From: Nocardioides sp. S5
GTDB lineage: Bacteria > Actinomycetota > Actinomycetes > Propionibacteriales > Nocardioidaceae
Assembly: GCF_017310035.1 (NCBI RefSeq)
Contig: NZ_CP022296.1
Span: 4,402,001-4,466,000 of the forward strand
DNA: 64,000 bases
Direction of reading: 5' to 3'
The position numbers were made by a program, and so were the translations under genes. The number at the start of each line of letters is the position of its first letter. Position 1 is the stretch's first letter. A model generated the notes under the pieces. The model ran no database searches, was not told where the DNA came from, and saw only the letters and a list, made by a program, of their open reading frames with translations. This document shows positions 34,563-44,598 of this stretch, piece after piece.

Positions 34563-34594
34563 GGACCCCGGTCGCCCCTCGGCGACCGGGGTCC
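34563..34594 (+). terminator. Perfect 14-bp hairpin terminator
   Basis: GGACCCCGGTCGCC and its exact complement surround a CCTC loop, 17 bases after the membrane microprotein stop. No T-run follows. Confidence 0.75.
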
Positions 34595-34640
34595 GCTGCG
34601 TCCGCCCCCTGGGGCTGTGGCCAAACGCCGTCCGTCGGCC

Positions 34641-34653
34641 TACCGTCGCACGA
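34641..34653 (+). promoter_or_regulatory. Leaderless -10 element of the SGNH hydrolase gene
   Basis: TACCGT at 34641-34646 is followed after 6 bases by the ATG at 34653. The same TACCGTCGC string precedes the metzincin gene at 38595. Confidence 0.6.
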
Positions 34654-35449
34654 TGACCAACCGCCCGCTCCTCGGCTCGCTCGTCGCAGCCGTCGCCCTC
34701 GTCACGACCGGCCTCGCCGGACCCGCTCCCGCCGCACCGACCCACGTCCTCGACGGCCTCGGCGACTCGTACGCCTCGGCTACGGCGTAGCCCCGTCCTT
34801 CACCGCGCCGTGCGGGCGCTCCGACGCCGCCATGGCACCAGCGATCGACGGGCGGATGCGCCTGGTCCTCGACGACTTCGTTGCGTGCGGGGGCGCGACG
34901 ACGACCGACCTCGTCCGGCAGGGGCAGATCGCCGCGCTCGACGCGGACACCGACGTGGTGACGCTGTCGATCGGCGGCAACGACATCGGCTGGTCGCAGT
35001 CGGTCGTGGCCTGCCTCGGCGGCACCGACGCCCAGTGCGCCGGCTCGCTCGCCCTCACCCGGGGTCGCGTCACCGGCCAGCTTCCCGCCCTGCTCGACGC
35101 GGTCTACGACCGGATCGACGGGGCCGCCCCCGACGCACACGTCTACGTCACGGGCTACCCGCGCCTGTTCTCCCCGGCCTACGGCGCGGTGCTGGCCGCC
35201 TCGCCGGACGAGCAGGAGGCCCTCAACGACGGCGCCGACCTGCTCAACGCGACGATCCGCACGGCGGCCGAGGCGCACGGCTACACCTTCGTCGACGTGA
35301 CGAAGCGGTTCCTCGACCACGGCGTCAACGCCCCGGAGCCCTGGCTCCTCGGCCCGACGAGCCCCGGCTCGTTCCACCCGAACGCGCGCGGCTACCAGGC
35401 GTACGCCGCTGCGGTGACCGCCGCGATCCGGCCCTCCGACCTGCGCTGA
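34653..35449 (+). pseudogene. Secreted SGNH hydrolase disrupted by a one-base frameshift
   Basis: The gene starts with a signal peptide (L-L-G-S-L-V-A-A-V-A-L-V then A-P-A-A-P) and enters the catalytic block G-D-S-Y-A-S, then hits TAG at 34788-34790. Restoring one base in the CTCGGCTAC region near 34777-34780 rejoins the frame as Y-A-S-G-Y-G-V-A-P. That frame continues to the TGA at 35447-35449 with block III G-G-N-D and a final F-H-P-N-A-R-G-Y, all expected of SGNH lipases/esterases. Total length would be about 265 residues, normal. A single lost G at a GG step could be a real mutation or a sequencing error. Confidence 0.85.
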
Positions 35450-35455
35450 GGCGAG

Positions 35456-35486
35456 GCAGTCGCCGGCGAGGCACGCCGGCGACTGC
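35456..35486. terminator. Bidirectional hairpin between convergent genes
   Basis: GCAGTCGCCGGC and its complement form a perfect 12-bp stem with a 7-base loop. It lies between the stops of the SGNH gene (35449) and M48 protease gene (35487), so it can end both messages. Confidence 0.75.
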
Positions 35487-36512
35487 TCAGGCGCTCTCGC
35501 CGCGACGGAACCGGTCGCCGATCCACGTGCTCGCCGAGCCGACCCAGCCGGCGAGGTCGTGGACCAGGCGGCCGAGGGTGTCCTGGGTGCGCTCGAAGGC
35601 GACGGCGTAGCTCGCGGCCGCCTCCTGCGCGGCCTCGCTGACCGAGGCCTCGTCGTCGTCGCCGCGACGCGGGTAGGTGCCCCCGAGGATCGCGGTGTAG
35701 GCGCCCGAGTCAATCCAGCGACGGAGCTCGGTCGCCCGGACGACGGCGAAGGGGTGCGACTGCTGCTGCAGCAGGGAGAGCTTGATGAGGGACTCGCGCA
35801 CGTCGCCGCCCTCGTCGTACTCCGCTCCCTGGGAGAGGAACGACGTCACGTCGAGCTCGTCGAGGGTGCCGCCGCTGGCGAGCTTCATGTGGGTGCGCAG
35901 CGCCGCGGTCGGGTCCTGTGCGGCGAGCAGTCCGGCGCGATCGGCCGACAGCTCGGCCTTGCGCGACCACTCGAGCAGCCCGACGGTGACCATGCGGATG
36001 CCGATGGCGCCACCGGGGATCGCGTTGAGCAGTCCGCCGAGGCCGAGCAGGCGGACCAGCAGCGTGCGGTAGACCGCGTGGCCGCTGACCGCGTGGCCGA
36101 GCTCGTGGCCGATGACGAAGCGCAGCTCGTCGTCGTCGAGGTGGTGCACCAGGCCCGAGGACAGCACGATGATCGGGCGGTCCATGCCGACGGTGATCGC
36201 GGTCAGCGTCGGGTCCGCCTGGACGTACATCTCGGGCAGGTCGGTGGCGTCGAGGCTGCGGCCGACCTCGGCCAGCAGCCGGTGCAGCCGCGCGAACTGC
36301 CGCTCGTCGACGCGCACCGCTGAGCCGAGCAGCGTCAGGCGCCACGCCCGCTCGCGGAAGACCCCCGACATGGTCTTGAGCAGCACGTCGAAGCCCTTGA
36401 GCTTGCGCAGCGCGACCAGTGCGCCCCTGTCGGCGGGGTGCTCCCACGCCCGCGAGCTGATGTCCGTCAGCACGACGCGCGAGCGCGCCGGCTTCTTCTC
36501 CCCCGATGCCAT
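35487..36512 (-). CDS. M48 family zinc metalloprotease
   Basis: This 341-residue protein has the zinc motif HELGH at residues 136-140 and a downstream Glu in R-K-A-E-L-S-A-D-R about 50 residues later, as in HtpX/Ste24-type proteases. Unlike HtpX, transmembrane segments are weak; one hydrophobic stretch (L-L-G-L-G-G-L-L-N-A-I-P-G-G) follows the zinc helix. The C-terminal tail is charged. Likely role is protein quality control at or near the membrane. It stands alone, convergent to the SGNH gene and divergent from the APH-fold kinase gene 100 bases away. Confidence 0.9.
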   Translation of the reverse strand: MASGEKKPARSRVVLTDISSRAWEHPADRGALVALRKLKGFDVLLKTMSGVFRERAWRLTLLGSAVRVDERQFARLHRLLAEVGRSLDATDLPEMYVQADPTLTAITVGMDRPIIVLSSGLVHHLDDDELRFVIGHELGHAVSGHAVYRTLLVRLLGLGGLLNAIPGGAIGIRMVTVGLLEWSRKAELSADRAGLLAAQDPTAALRTHMKLASGGTLDELDVTSFLSQGAEYDEGGDVRESLIKLSLLQQQSHPFAVVRATELRRWIDSGAYTAILGGTYPRRGDDDEASVSEAAQEAAASYAVAFERTQDTLGRLVHDLAGWVGSASTWIGDRFRRGESA

Positions 36513-36612
36513 GGAGCGATCCTGACGTACGGCGGCACCGAATGTCGCGGGTTCGCGCCAACCACGTCGAAATCGGGTGTCGGACGGGCGGCCGCCCGGT
36601 CATCATCTCCGC

Positions 36613-37914
36613 ATGCCCACCTCGCAGCGCACGCACCACGTCGCCCTCGTCCGCGACGACAGCGTCCGCGTCACCGGCAACGGCGCGCTGCCGAGCTTCG
36701 TGCAGGACCGCGAGGACGATGACGCGCCCGATCCCACGGCGTACGCCACCACCGTCGTCGGCCACGGGGTGCACCTGGCCCCGGTCGTGACGTTGCCCCA
36801 GGAGGACGCCGACAGACCGCCCGACCGGCTGCACGTCCTTGCGCTGCGCGGCGGAGCGCCCTCCGGCACCGACTGGCGACGGGTCGACGACCTCGACGAG
36901 CAGTGGCGGGCACCGGTGCGCGCGGCCCTCGAGCAGTACACCGGCTCCGCCCCTCCGCGACGACCGGACTGGTTCCGTCCCGGGTGGCACGACCGGGTCG
37001 AGGCGTGGGTGGACGACCGGCTGTCCGCGATCGGGAGTCGACGCACGGGCCCGCTCCGCACCCACCGGGTCTGGAGCATCTCAGCCGTGTTCGAGGTCCC
37101 GACCGACCGCGGCACGCTGTGGTTCAAGGCGTGCTGCGACCACTTCATCGCCGAGGCGGCCATCGTGCGCCGCCTCACCCAGCGGATCGGCCACCTGGTG
37201 CCGCTGCTGGTGGCGGGGGACGACCGAGCCGGCTGGCTGCTGATGGAGCCCTTGCAGGGCGCCTCCGACCGCGACCGCGCCGACGGCGCCGCCGACGCGG
37301 CGGCGCCCCGGTGGGCGCGGGCGCAGGTCGCGGCACTCGACTGGCTCGACGAGCTCCGCTCCGCAGGTTGCCCCGAACGGGGTCTGGAGGCCACGCTCGC
37401 GGCGTGGCGCGTGGTCCTGGCCACCAGCCCGGAGCTGGCCCAGCTCACCGAGTCCGAGCGGTGGGAGCTGACGACCGCCGGCGCGGCCGCCGAGGCGCTG
37501 GTGCGCGAGTTCTGGGCGTGCGGACTCCCCGACACCCTCTCCCACGGCGACCTGCACCCCGGCAACGTCGCCTACGACGGACGTGAGGTGCGGATCTTCG
37601 ACTGGACCGACGGCTGCGTGACGCACCCGTTGCTCGACGGCAGCCACCTCGCCCGCGTGCTCGACTGGTACGGGACCGGCGAGGGCGAGGCGGAGCGGGT
37701 GATGCAGGCGCACGCACGGCCGTGGCGCGACGCCTTCCCCGACGCCGACGTCGACCGCGGCCTCGAGCTCGCTCCGCTGGCGGACCTCGTCTTCCAGACC
37801 GTCACCTTCGCCCAGATCGCAGCGGCGGCCGAGGACGGCTCCGGCGACTTCGACGGCGTCGTGGCCATGCTGACCCGCAAGGTCGTCGAGTGGGTGGCCG
37901 TCGAGGACGGCTGA
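36613..37914 (+). CDS. APH-fold phosphotransferase (aminoglycoside phosphotransferase family)
   Basis: This 433-residue protein has the C-terminal kinase core with the catalytic loop S-H-G-D-L-H-P-G-N and metal block I-F-D-W-T-D. These are the Brenner and DFG-equivalent motifs of APH/choline-kinase-like enzymes. The first ~150 residues form an extra domain of unknown type ending in a W-F-R-P-G-W segment. Substrate unknown: sugars, antibiotics or amines are all possible. The ATG at 36613 lies after a weak purine site, and the upstream in-frame start is less convincing. Ends 10 bases from the convergent DUF664 gene. Confidence 0.85.
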   Translation: MPTSQRTHHVALVRDDSVRVTGNGALPSFVQDREDDDAPDPTAYATTVVGHGVHLAPVVTLPQEDADRPPDRLHVLALRGGAPSGTDWRRVDDLDEQWRAPVRAALEQYTGSAPPRRPDWFRPGWHDRVEAWVDDRLSAIGSRRTGPLRTHRVWSISAVFEVPTDRGTLWFKACCDHFIAEAAIVRRLTQRIGHLVPLLVAGDDRAGWLLMEPLQGASDRDRADGAADAAAPRWARAQVAALDWLDELRSAGCPERGLEATLAAWRVVLATSPELAQLTESERWELTTAGAAAEALVREFWACGLPDTLSHGDLHPGNVAYDGREVRIFDWTDGCVTHPLLDGSHLARVLDWYGTGEGEAERVMQAHARPWRDAFPDADVDRGLELAPLADLVFQTVTFAQIAAAAEDGSGDFDGVVAMLTRKVVEWVAVEDG

Positions 37915-37924
37915 GTCCCCCGGG

Positions 37925-38503
37925 TCAGTCCACCCGCCGTGCTGCGGCCTCGATCTCCTCACGCCGCCGAGCCCAGAAGGCGGCGTCGGGCCCGTCGGCG
38001 GCCATCGCCTCCGCGTCGGTCCCGACCGCTCCGTCGAGCCCCTCGCGCAGGATGTCGGCGTGGCCGGCGTGCCGGCTGGTCTCGGCGAGCAGGTGGGTGA
38101 GGACGTTGAAGAGCGGCACCTCGGCGTCCCCCCACCACTCCACGCGGCCGGTGCTGTCGAGGTCGAGCGCCTCGACGGTCGCGTCGCCGTGGGCCCAGAC
38201 CCGGCGGTAGCGGTCGATGACGTCGGCCCGCGACTCGTCCTCGGTCGCCCAGCTGTCGGCGTACTGCTCCGCCTCGTCGTCCCACCGCGGCAGCGGCTCC
38301 GGGAAGGGGCGGCCGAACACCTCACCGAGGTAGCGCGCCTCCCACGTCGCGAGGTGCTTGACGAGGCCGAGCAGGTTGGTCCCGGTGACGGTCAGCGGAC
38401 GGCGTACGTCGTACTCCGAGAGCCCGTCGAGCTTGGCGAGCACCGCCTCGCGCTCGTGCTGGAGGTAGGCGTGGAGGTTGGCCTTGGCGGCGTCGGCGTC
38501 CAT
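37925..38503 (-). CDS. DinB/DUF664 family protein
   Basis: This 192-residue four-helix protein has the metal-site pattern of DinB-like proteins: a His in L-V-K-H-L-A-T-W-E near residue 49, and later S-R-H-A-G-H-A-D-I-L-R-E. The A-R-H-x-G-H-A-D type block is the DUF664 signature, a group related to mycothiol-dependent isomerases and transferases. Mycothiol use would suit an actinobacterium but is inference. Single gene, divergent from the metzincin gene with a 103-base gap. Confidence 0.9.
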   Translation of the reverse strand: MDADAAKANLHAYLQHEREAVLAKLDGLSEYDVRRPLTVTGTNLLGLVKHLATWEARYLGEVFGRPFPEPLPRWDDEAEQYADSWATEDESRADVIDRYRRVWAHGDATVEALDLDSTGRVEWWGDAEVPLFNVLTHLLAETSRHAGHADILREGLDGAVGTDAEAMAADGPDAAFWARRREEIEAAARRVD

Positions 38504-38594
38504 GCCGACACCCTGCCACCGGCCGCGGCTCAGCCATCGGACCGCGACGTTGCGCGATCTTCGGCAATCGCCTGCGGCCGGGCTGCGTGCTGGC

Positions 38595-38607
38595 TACCGT
38601 CGCTCGG
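38595..38607 (+). promoter_or_regulatory. Leaderless -10 element of the metzincin gene
   Basis: TACCGT at 38595-38600 lies 6 bases before the GTG at 38607; no ribosome site is present. Confidence 0.6.
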
Positions 38608-41273
38608 TGCCCGTGCCCCAGCTCCGACGCCTCCCTCGCCGCCTCACCGGGGCCGTTGCCCTCGCCCTCCTCGCATCGACGTCGCCCGTCGGCGCCGTGG
38701 CCCAGTCCGACCCGGCTGCGGGGCGCGGGCAGGACGTCCAGCTCACCGCTGCGCCCCGCCTGCTCGACGGGCCGGCCCGCGGCGAGCGCGCGATCCGCCG
38801 GCTCGGCGACATGCTGCCGGTGGCCGCGGCCCGCAACGACCTGCGTGCCGGCGAGCTGCGCTCCCTGCTGCGCAACGACGCGACCGCATGGGTGGACGTG
38901 GACGGCCGGGCCTACTTCGTCGAGCCCACCCCCGAGGCGACCGGGGCGGGTGCGCCGACGGCGCCCGCGGTGGCGCCCCTGTCCGAGACGTTCACGCTGC
39001 ACAGCAACCCCGGGGCGGACCTGACGATCTTCCTCGACGTGGACGGCGCCGACGTGTCGGGCACGGCGTGGAACTCCATGGGCGTGACGCCCGGCCTTCA
39101 TCCCGCCTGGGACCCCGCCGGCGACGGCGCCGGCTTCAGCGACAGCGAGAAGCGTCAGGTCCAGGAGGTCTGGGCGATCGTCGCGGAGGACTACGCGCCG
39201 TTCGGTGTCGACGTGACCACCGAGGACCCCGGCCATGACGGCCTGGTGCGGACCGACCCCCTCGACACGACGTACGGCACGCGGGTGCTGGTCTCGCCGA
39301 GCAACGACGCGCACACCACGATCTGCGACGGGGCCTGCGGCGGTGTCGCCTACCTGGACGTCTTCGACGAGATCGCGTCCCGCTACCAGCCGGCCTGGGT
39401 GTTCCCGCAGGCAGTCGGCGACGCCAAGGGCGTGGCTGAGGCGGCGTCGCACGAGGCGGGGCACAACCTCGGGCTGCGGCACCACGGCACCACGACCCAG
39501 GGCTACTACATGGGGCACGGGAGCTGGGCACCCATCATGGGGGTGGGCTACTACAAGCCGATCGTCCAGTGGAGCCACGGGTCCTACCCGGGGGCCGACA
39601 ACTCCGCCCAGGACGACGTCGCGGTGCTGACCGGATATCTCGGCCGTCGGACGGACGAGGCACCCGACGCGGTCGACGCGCCCGCCGCGCTGCTCACTGG
39701 GACGACGTACATCACCGACGCGAGCGACGTCGACACGTTCCTCCTCGGCCACTGCACGTCCGGCGCCGTCGTCGCGGTCGCCCCCGCCCCCCTCGCCCCG
39801 AACCTCGACGTGCGGGCGGTCCTCCGCGCCGGCGACGGCAGCGTGGTTGCCACCTCCGCACCCGTCTCCGGGTACGGCGACGGCACCACCGCGACGGGCG
39901 TCGACGCCACGCTCACCGTCCCGTCCACCGGTCCCGGCTGGACCGTCTCCGTCGAGGCGGTCGGCGAGGGCAGCTGGTCCGCCGGCGGGTACGACGACTA
40001 CGGCAGCCTCGGCGCCTACACCGTCACGGCCACGGGATGCGAGGACGTTCCGTCCGGCGCACCGAGCGCCCCGCAGAGCGCCGCCGCCGGGTCCGCGGCA
40101 CTGGGCAGCCTGACCCTGTCCTGGCAGGCCCCGGCGGACCCGGGCAGCAGCCCGGTCACGAGCTACGTCGTCAGCCGTTCGGGGACGACCCAGACCTGGA
40201 CACTGCCCGCAACGGCCCGCAGCCACGTCTTCACCGCGCTGGCCGCTGGGACGTCGTACGCCCTGTCGGTCCGTGCGGTCAACGCGACGGCTGCCGGACC
40301 GGTGGCCACGACTTCGGGCACCACGCTCGCCCCGCCGCCCGCCGCGCCCAGCGCTCCCCGCAGCGTGACCTCCTCGTACGACGCGGGCACCGACACGATC
40401 TCCGTCTGGTGGGCCGAGCCGAGCAGCTCCGGCACCCAGCCGATCTCGGGCTACGCGATCTACCTGGACGGCGTGCGACTGGGAGAGGTGGACCCGGACG
40501 GCCGGAACATCACGATGACCGACGAGTCGGGCTTCACCGAGGGCACCCACACCGTGGGCGTGGCCGCTGTGAACGCCGTCGGCGAGTCGGTCCGGGCAAC
40601 CGCGACGGTCGTCGTCGACCGCCCGGATGCCGTCCCCGCAGCGCCACTCCTCATCATGGTCATGTCGGGCGACGGCACGGCATCGGTCTCCTGGACGGCG
40701 CCCGCGGACAACGGCTCGGTGATCACCGGCTACACGGTGATCGCACGGTCCGCGGGGGAGGTCGACCGCCGGTACGCCGTCGCGGCCCCGGCGCTCGGCA
40801 CCACCCTCACCGGCCTGACGAACGGCGTGACCTGGACGATCAGCGTGACCGCCACGAACGGTGTGGGCACGTCTGCGGAGTCCCAGCCCCTGGCCGTCAC
40901 GCCTGTGGGGGTCGTCGACACCGGAAACCCGCCCGCCCCCACCCCCACCCCTACCCCCACCCCGACACCCCCGCCGGTCCCGGTGTCGACGCCCACCACG
41001 CCGACCGCGGCCGTGCCGCTCCGCATGGCGCCTCCGAGGGTGAAGGTCACCGGGCGCAAGGTCGTCGTGAGGTGGTCGGCTGCGAGCAGCCCCACGAGCT
41101 CGGTCAGGACCTACCGGGTCGACCTCTCCAGGGGGACCGACAGGTCCGCCAGGGGATCGACCCGCAAGCTGGTGCTGAAGCTGCGGCCCGGCACCTACAG
41201 GATCAGGGTCGCCGCGCTCAACGCCACGGGCTGGTCGCGGTCCAGCCGCTGGGTCAGGGTCCGCGTCCGCTGA
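38607..41273 (+). CDS. Secreted metzincin-type zinc protease with fibronectin-III repeats
   Basis: This 888-residue protein has a signal peptide at about residues 1-35. The catalytic domain holds H-E-A-G-H-N-L-G-L-R-H-H, the metzincin zinc motif HExxHxxGxxH, followed by a Met-turn candidate (P-I-M-G-V-G-Y-Y) about 20 residues on. Cys pair I-C-D-G-A-C precedes it. A beta-sandwich domain follows, then three fibronectin-III modules (e.g. L-S-W-Q-A-P-A-D-P, V-S-W-T-A-P-A-D-N), a P-T-P-T-P-T linker and a basic C-terminal module. It likely degrades extracellular protein or binds polymers. GTG 38607 fits the leaderless promoter; a GTG at 38613 is an alternative. Confidence 0.9.
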   Translation: MPVPQLRRLPRRLTGAVALALLASTSPVGAVAQSDPAAGRGQDVQLTAAPRLLDGPARGERAIRRLGDMLPVAAARNDLRAGELRSLLRNDATAWVDVDGRAYFVEPTPEATGAGAPTAPAVAPLSETFTLHSNPGADLTIFLDVDGADVSGTAWNSMGVTPGLHPAWDPAGDGAGFSDSEKRQVQEVWAIVAEDYAPFGVDVTTEDPGHDGLVRTDPLDTTYGTRVLVSPSNDAHTTICDGACGGVAYLDVFDEIASRYQPAWVFPQAVGDAKGVAEAASHEAGHNLGLRHHGTTTQGYYMGHGSWAPIMGVGYYKPIVQWSHGSYPGADNSAQDDVAVLTGYLGRRTDEAPDAVDAPAALLTGTTYITDASDVDTFLLGHCTSGAVVAVAPAPLAPNLDVRAVLRAGDGSVVATSAPVSGYGDGTTATGVDATLTVPSTGPGWTVSVEAVGEGSWSAGGYDDYGSLGAYTVTATGCEDVPSGAPSAPQSAAAGSAALGSLTLSWQAPADPGSSPVTSYVVSRSGTTQTWTLPATARSHVFTALAAGTSYALSVRAVNATAAGPVATTSGTTLAPPPAAPSAPRSVTSSYDAGTDTISVWWAEPSSSGTQPISGYAIYLDGVRLGEVDPDGRNITMTDESGFTEGTHTVGVAAVNAVGESVRATATVVVDRPDAVPAAPLLIMVMSGDGTASVSWTAPADNGSVITGYTVIARSAGEVDRRYAVAAPALGTTLTGLTNGVTWTISVTATNGVGTSAESQPLAVTPVGVVDTGNPPAPTPTPTPTPTPPPVPVSTPTTPTAAVPLRMAPPRVKVTGRKVVVRWSAASSPTSSVRTYRVDLSRGTDRSARGSTRKLVLKLRPGTYRIRVAALNATGWSRSSRWVRVRVR

Positions 41274-41279
41274 GGGCGC

Positions 41280-42977
41280 TCAGCCCTCGGACATCGGGAT
41301 CCGTACGCCGCGCTCCTGCGCGACCTCGGCGGCGCGGTCGTAGCCCGCGTCGACGTGGCGGATCACGCCCATGCCCGGGTCGTTGGTGAGCACCCGCTCG
41401 ATCTTCTCCGCCGCGAGCGCAGTGCCGTCGGCGACCGTGACCTGGCCGGCGTGGAGCGAGCGACCGATGCCGACGCCGCCGCCGTGGTGGAACGACACCC
41501 ACGTCGCACCGGAGGCGGTGTTGACCAGCGCGTTGAGGATCGCCCAGTCGGCGATGGCGTCGGAGCCGTCGAGCATCGCCTCGGTCTCGCGGTAGGGCGA
41601 GGCGACCGAGCCGCAGTCGAGGTGGTCGCGGCCGATGACGATCGGCGCCTTCAGCTCGCCGCTGGCCACCATCTCGTTGAACTTCAGCCCCGCGCGGTGG
41701 CGGTCTCCGTAGCCGAGCCAGCAGATCCGCGCCGGCAGGCCCTGGAACTGCACCCGCTCGGCGGCCATGTCGAGCCACGTGTGCAGGCGGGCGTACTCCG
41801 GCTTCTCGTCGGCCGGGAAGAGCTCCTTGATGGCGCGGTCGGTGGCGGCGATGTCCGCGGGGTCGCCGGACAGCGCGGCCCACCGGAACGGGCCCTTCCC
41901 CTCGCAGAACAGCGGCCGGATGTACGCCGGCACGAAGCCGGGGAACTCGAACGCCCGGTCGTAGCCGCCCTTGCGGGCCTCGTCGCGGATCGAGTTGCCG
42001 TAGTCGAAGACCTCGGCACCGGCGTCCTGGAACTCCACCATCGCCCGCACGTGCGTGGCCATGGACTGCTGCGCGCGCTTGGTGAAGCCGCGGGGATCTC
42101 GCGTGCGCTCGCGCTCCCAGTCGTCGTACGCCGTCCCGGCGGGGAGGTAGAAGAGCGGGTCGTGCGCAGAGGTCTGGTCGGTGACGATGTCGACCAGCGG
42201 GCCGTCCCCCGCCTCGTTGCGGGCGAGGTGCCGCTCGAGCAGCTCGGGCAGCACCTCGGCGGCGTTGCCGAGCAGGCCGATCGACAGACCGCGGCGCTCG
42301 TCGCGTGCCTCGAGCGCGAGCTCGATCGCGTGGTCGAGGTCGCGCGCCTGGACGTCGAGGTAGCGGGTCTCGAGGCGGCGGTCGATGCGGTGCTGGTCGC
42401 ACTCGACGCAGATCGCGACGCCGTCGTTCATCGTCACCGCGAGCGGCTGCGCGCCACCCATCCCGCCGAGCCCGGCGGTCACGGTGATGGTGCCGGCGAG
42501 GGTCCCGCTGAAGCGGAGGTCCGCGATCGCGGCGAAGGTCTCGAAGGTGCCCTGCAGGATCCCCTGGGTGCCGATGTAGATCCACGACCCGGCCGTCATC
42601 TGGCCGTACATCGTCAGCCCGAGGTCCTCGAGCCGGCGGAACTCCTCCCAGTCGGCCCAGTCGCCGACGAGGTTGGAGTTGGCGATCAGCACCCGCGGCG
42701 CCCAGGCGTGGGTGCGCATCACGCCGACCGGCTTGCCGGACTGCACGAGCAGCGTCTCGTCGTCCTCGAGGTCGCGCAGGGTGCGGACGATGGCGTCGTA
42801 CGCCTCCCAGCTGCGCGCCGCCTTGCCGGTGCCGCCGTAGACGACGAGGTCCTCGGGGCGTTCGGCGTTGTCGGGGTCGAGGTTGTTCATCAGCATCCGC
42901 AGCGGCGCCTCGGTCTGCCACGACTTCGCGGTCAGCTCGGTGCCGGTGGCGGCGTGGATCGGCAATCTGTCGTTCAC
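41280..42977 (-). CDS. hutU: Urocanate hydratase
   Basis: This 565-residue protein of the NAD-dependent urocanase family adds water to urocanate to give 4-imidazolone-5-propionate, step 2 of histidine use. Characteristic blocks are [12 protein letters not shown] (NAD binding), [15 protein letters not shown] with the catalytic-region Cys, and [10 protein letters not shown]. Length is normal. Its ATG shares 4 bases (ATGA) with the hutH stop. The end lies 6 bases from the convergent metzincin gene. Confidence 0.97.
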   Translation of the reverse strand: MNDRLPIHAATGTELTAKSWQTEAPLRMLMNNLDPDNAERPEDLVVYGGTGKAARSWEAYDAIVRTLRDLEDDETLLVQSGKPVGVMRTHAWAPRVLIANSNLVGDWADWEEFRRLEDLGLTMYGQMTAGSWIYIGTQGILQGTFETFAAIADLRFSGTLAGTITVTAGLGGMGGAQPLAVTMNDGVAICVECDQHRIDRRLETRYLDVQARDLDHAIELALEARDERRGLSIGLLGNAAEVLPELLERHLARNEAGDGPLVDIVTDQTSAHDPLFYLPAGTAYDDWERERTRDPRGFTKRAQQSMATHVRAMVEFQDAGAEVFDYGNSIRDEARKGGYDRAFEFPGFVPAYIRPLFCEGKGPFRWAALSGDPADIAATDRAIKELFPADEKPEYARLHTWLDMAAERVQFQGLPARICWLGYGDRHRAGLKFNEMVASGELKAPIVIGRDHLDCGSVASPYRETEAMLDGSDAIADWAILNALVNTASGATWVSFHHGGGVGIGRSLHAGQVTVADGTALAAEKIERVLTNDPGMGVIRHVDAGYDRAAEVAQERGVRIPMSEG

Positions 42978-44551
42978 TGGAGTTCTCCGATCACGGACTC
43001 GGCGGCGGCGAGGACCGCGCCGGACTGGACGAGACCGACGGCGGCCTCGATCTCGGGCGAGAGGTGGCGGTCGGGCCCCGGGCCCTGGATGCCGGAGGAC
43101 CGCAGGAGCTCGACGACCGCACCGGTGGCGGGTGACGGGGTCAGCGGCGCCCGCAGGTCGAGCGCGCGAGCGGCGGTGAGCACCTCGACGGCGACCACCC
43201 GCGACAGGCCGTCGACTGAGCGGCGCAGCTTGCGCGCGGCGTTCCAGCCCATCGAGACGTGGTCCTCCTGCATCGCGCTCGAGGGGATGGAGTCGACCGA
43301 GGCCGGGACTGCGAGCCGCTTGAGCTCGGAGACGATCGAGGCCTGGGTGTACTGCGCGATCATGTGCCCGCTGTCCACCCCGGGGTCGTCGGCCAGGAAG
43401 GGCGGGAGCCCGTGGCTGCGCGCCCGGTCGAGGAACCGGTCCGTACGCCGCTCGCTGATCGAGGCCACGTCGGCGGCGACGATCGCGAGGAAGTCGAGCA
43501 CGTAGCCGACCGGGGCGCCGTGGAAGTTGCCGTTGGACTCCACGCGACCCTGCCCGTCAGGTCCGACCATGACGACCGGGTTGTCGACCGCACTGGCGAG
43601 CTCGCGGCCCGCGACCGTGGCGGCGTGCTCGACGGTGTCGCGGGCGGCGCCGTGCACCTGTGGCGAGCAGCGCAGGGAGTAGGCGTCCTGCACCCGGTTG
43701 CACTCCACCGAGCTGTCCGGCCCGGTGCGGTGCGAGGCCACGATCGCGGAGCCCGCCATGAGCGCGGTGAGGTTCGCCGCCGACAGCGCCTGGCCGGGGT
43801 GCGGGCGGATGGCCTGCAGCTCCGGCGCGAAGACCCGGTCGGTGCCGAGCTGGCCCTCGACGCTCATCGCGGCGGCGACGTCGGCGGTGCGCAGCAGCAT
43901 CCGGAGGTCGGCGATCGCCATGACCAGCATGCCGAGCATGCCGTCGGTGCCGTTGATGAGGGCCAGGCCCTCCTTGGCCGCGAGCTCGACCGGGGCGAGA
44001 CCAGCGGCGGCGAGCGCGTCGGCGGCCGGCACAAGGGTGCCCGAGGCGTCACGCACCTCGCCCTCCCCCATCAGCGCCAGCGCGCAGTGCGACAGCGGCG
44101 CGAGGTCGCCCGAGCACCCGAGCGAGCCGTACTCCCGCACCACCGGCGTGATGCCGTGCGTGAGCAGGTCCGCCAGCAGCTGCGCGGTCCCACGGCGTAC
44201 GCCGGTGCGTCCGGTCGCCAAGGTCGAGAGGCGCAGCAGCATCAGCGCCCGGACGACCTCCCGCTCGACCTCCGGACCGGAGCCGGCCGCGTGCGAGCGG
44301 ACGAGCGAGCGCTGGAGCTGGGCGCGCATCTCGGTCGGGATGTGGCGGGTGGCGAGGGCGCCGAAGCCGGTGCTGACGCCGTAGGTCGGCGTCTCGCCGG
44401 CGGCCAGCGCCTCGACGACGGCCCGGGCGCGGTCGACGGCCTCGAGGGCGTCGCTGGTGAGCTCGACGGCGGCCCCGTCGCGGGCGACCCGCACGAGGTC
44501 CTCGAAGGAGACGGGACCGACCCCGACCTGGATGTTCTGCATGCTCATCAT
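42974..44551 (-). CDS. hutH: Histidine ammonia-lyase
   Basis: This 525-residue enzyme deaminates histidine to urocanate. The MIO cofactor site reads [14 protein letters not shown], so the cyclising triad is Cys-Ser-Gly rather than the usual Ala-Ser-Gly; this variant is, I believe, seen in actinobacterial enzymes. Other blocks: Y-G-V-S-T-G-F-G and [10 protein letters not shown]. Several starts exist (TTG 44554, ATG 44551, ATG 44548); GGGAG about 4-7 bases upstream favours ATG 44551 or 44548. The Hut-type palindrome lies 45-48 bases upstream. First gene of the hutH-hutU pair. Confidence 0.96.
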   Translation of the reverse strand: MMSMQNIQVGVGPVSFEDLVRVARDGAAVELTSDALEAVDRARAVVEALAAGETPTYGVSTGFGALATRHIPTEMRAQLQRSLVRSHAAGSGPEVEREVVRALMLLRLSTLATGRTGVRRGTAQLLADLLTHGITPVVREYGSLGCSGDLAPLSHCALALMGEGEVRDASGTLVPAADALAAAGLAPVELAAKEGLALINGTDGMLGMLVMAIADLRMLLRTADVAAAMSVEGQLGTDRVFAPELQAIRPHPGQALSAANLTALMAGSAIVASHRTGPDSSVECNRVQDAYSLRCSPQVHGAARDTVEHAATVAGRELASAVDNPVVMVGPDGQGRVESNGNFHGAPVGYVLDFLAIVAADVASISERRTDRFLDRARSHGLPPFLADDPGVDSGHMIAQYTQASIVSELKRLAVPASVDSIPSSAMQEDHVSMGWNAARKLRRSVDGLSRVVAVEVLTAARALDLRAPLTPSPATGAVVELLRSSGIQGPGPDRHLSPEIEAAVGLVQSGAVLAAAESVIGELQ

Positions 44552-44598
44552 CAAACTCCCGGCGCAGGGTCGTCACCACCCCATGACGAGGCTCTGGT

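Noticed and set aside
40940..40975. CCCCACCCC repeats near 40.94 kb
   Set aside because: Encodes the P-T-P-T-P linker of the metzincin; not a regulatory array.
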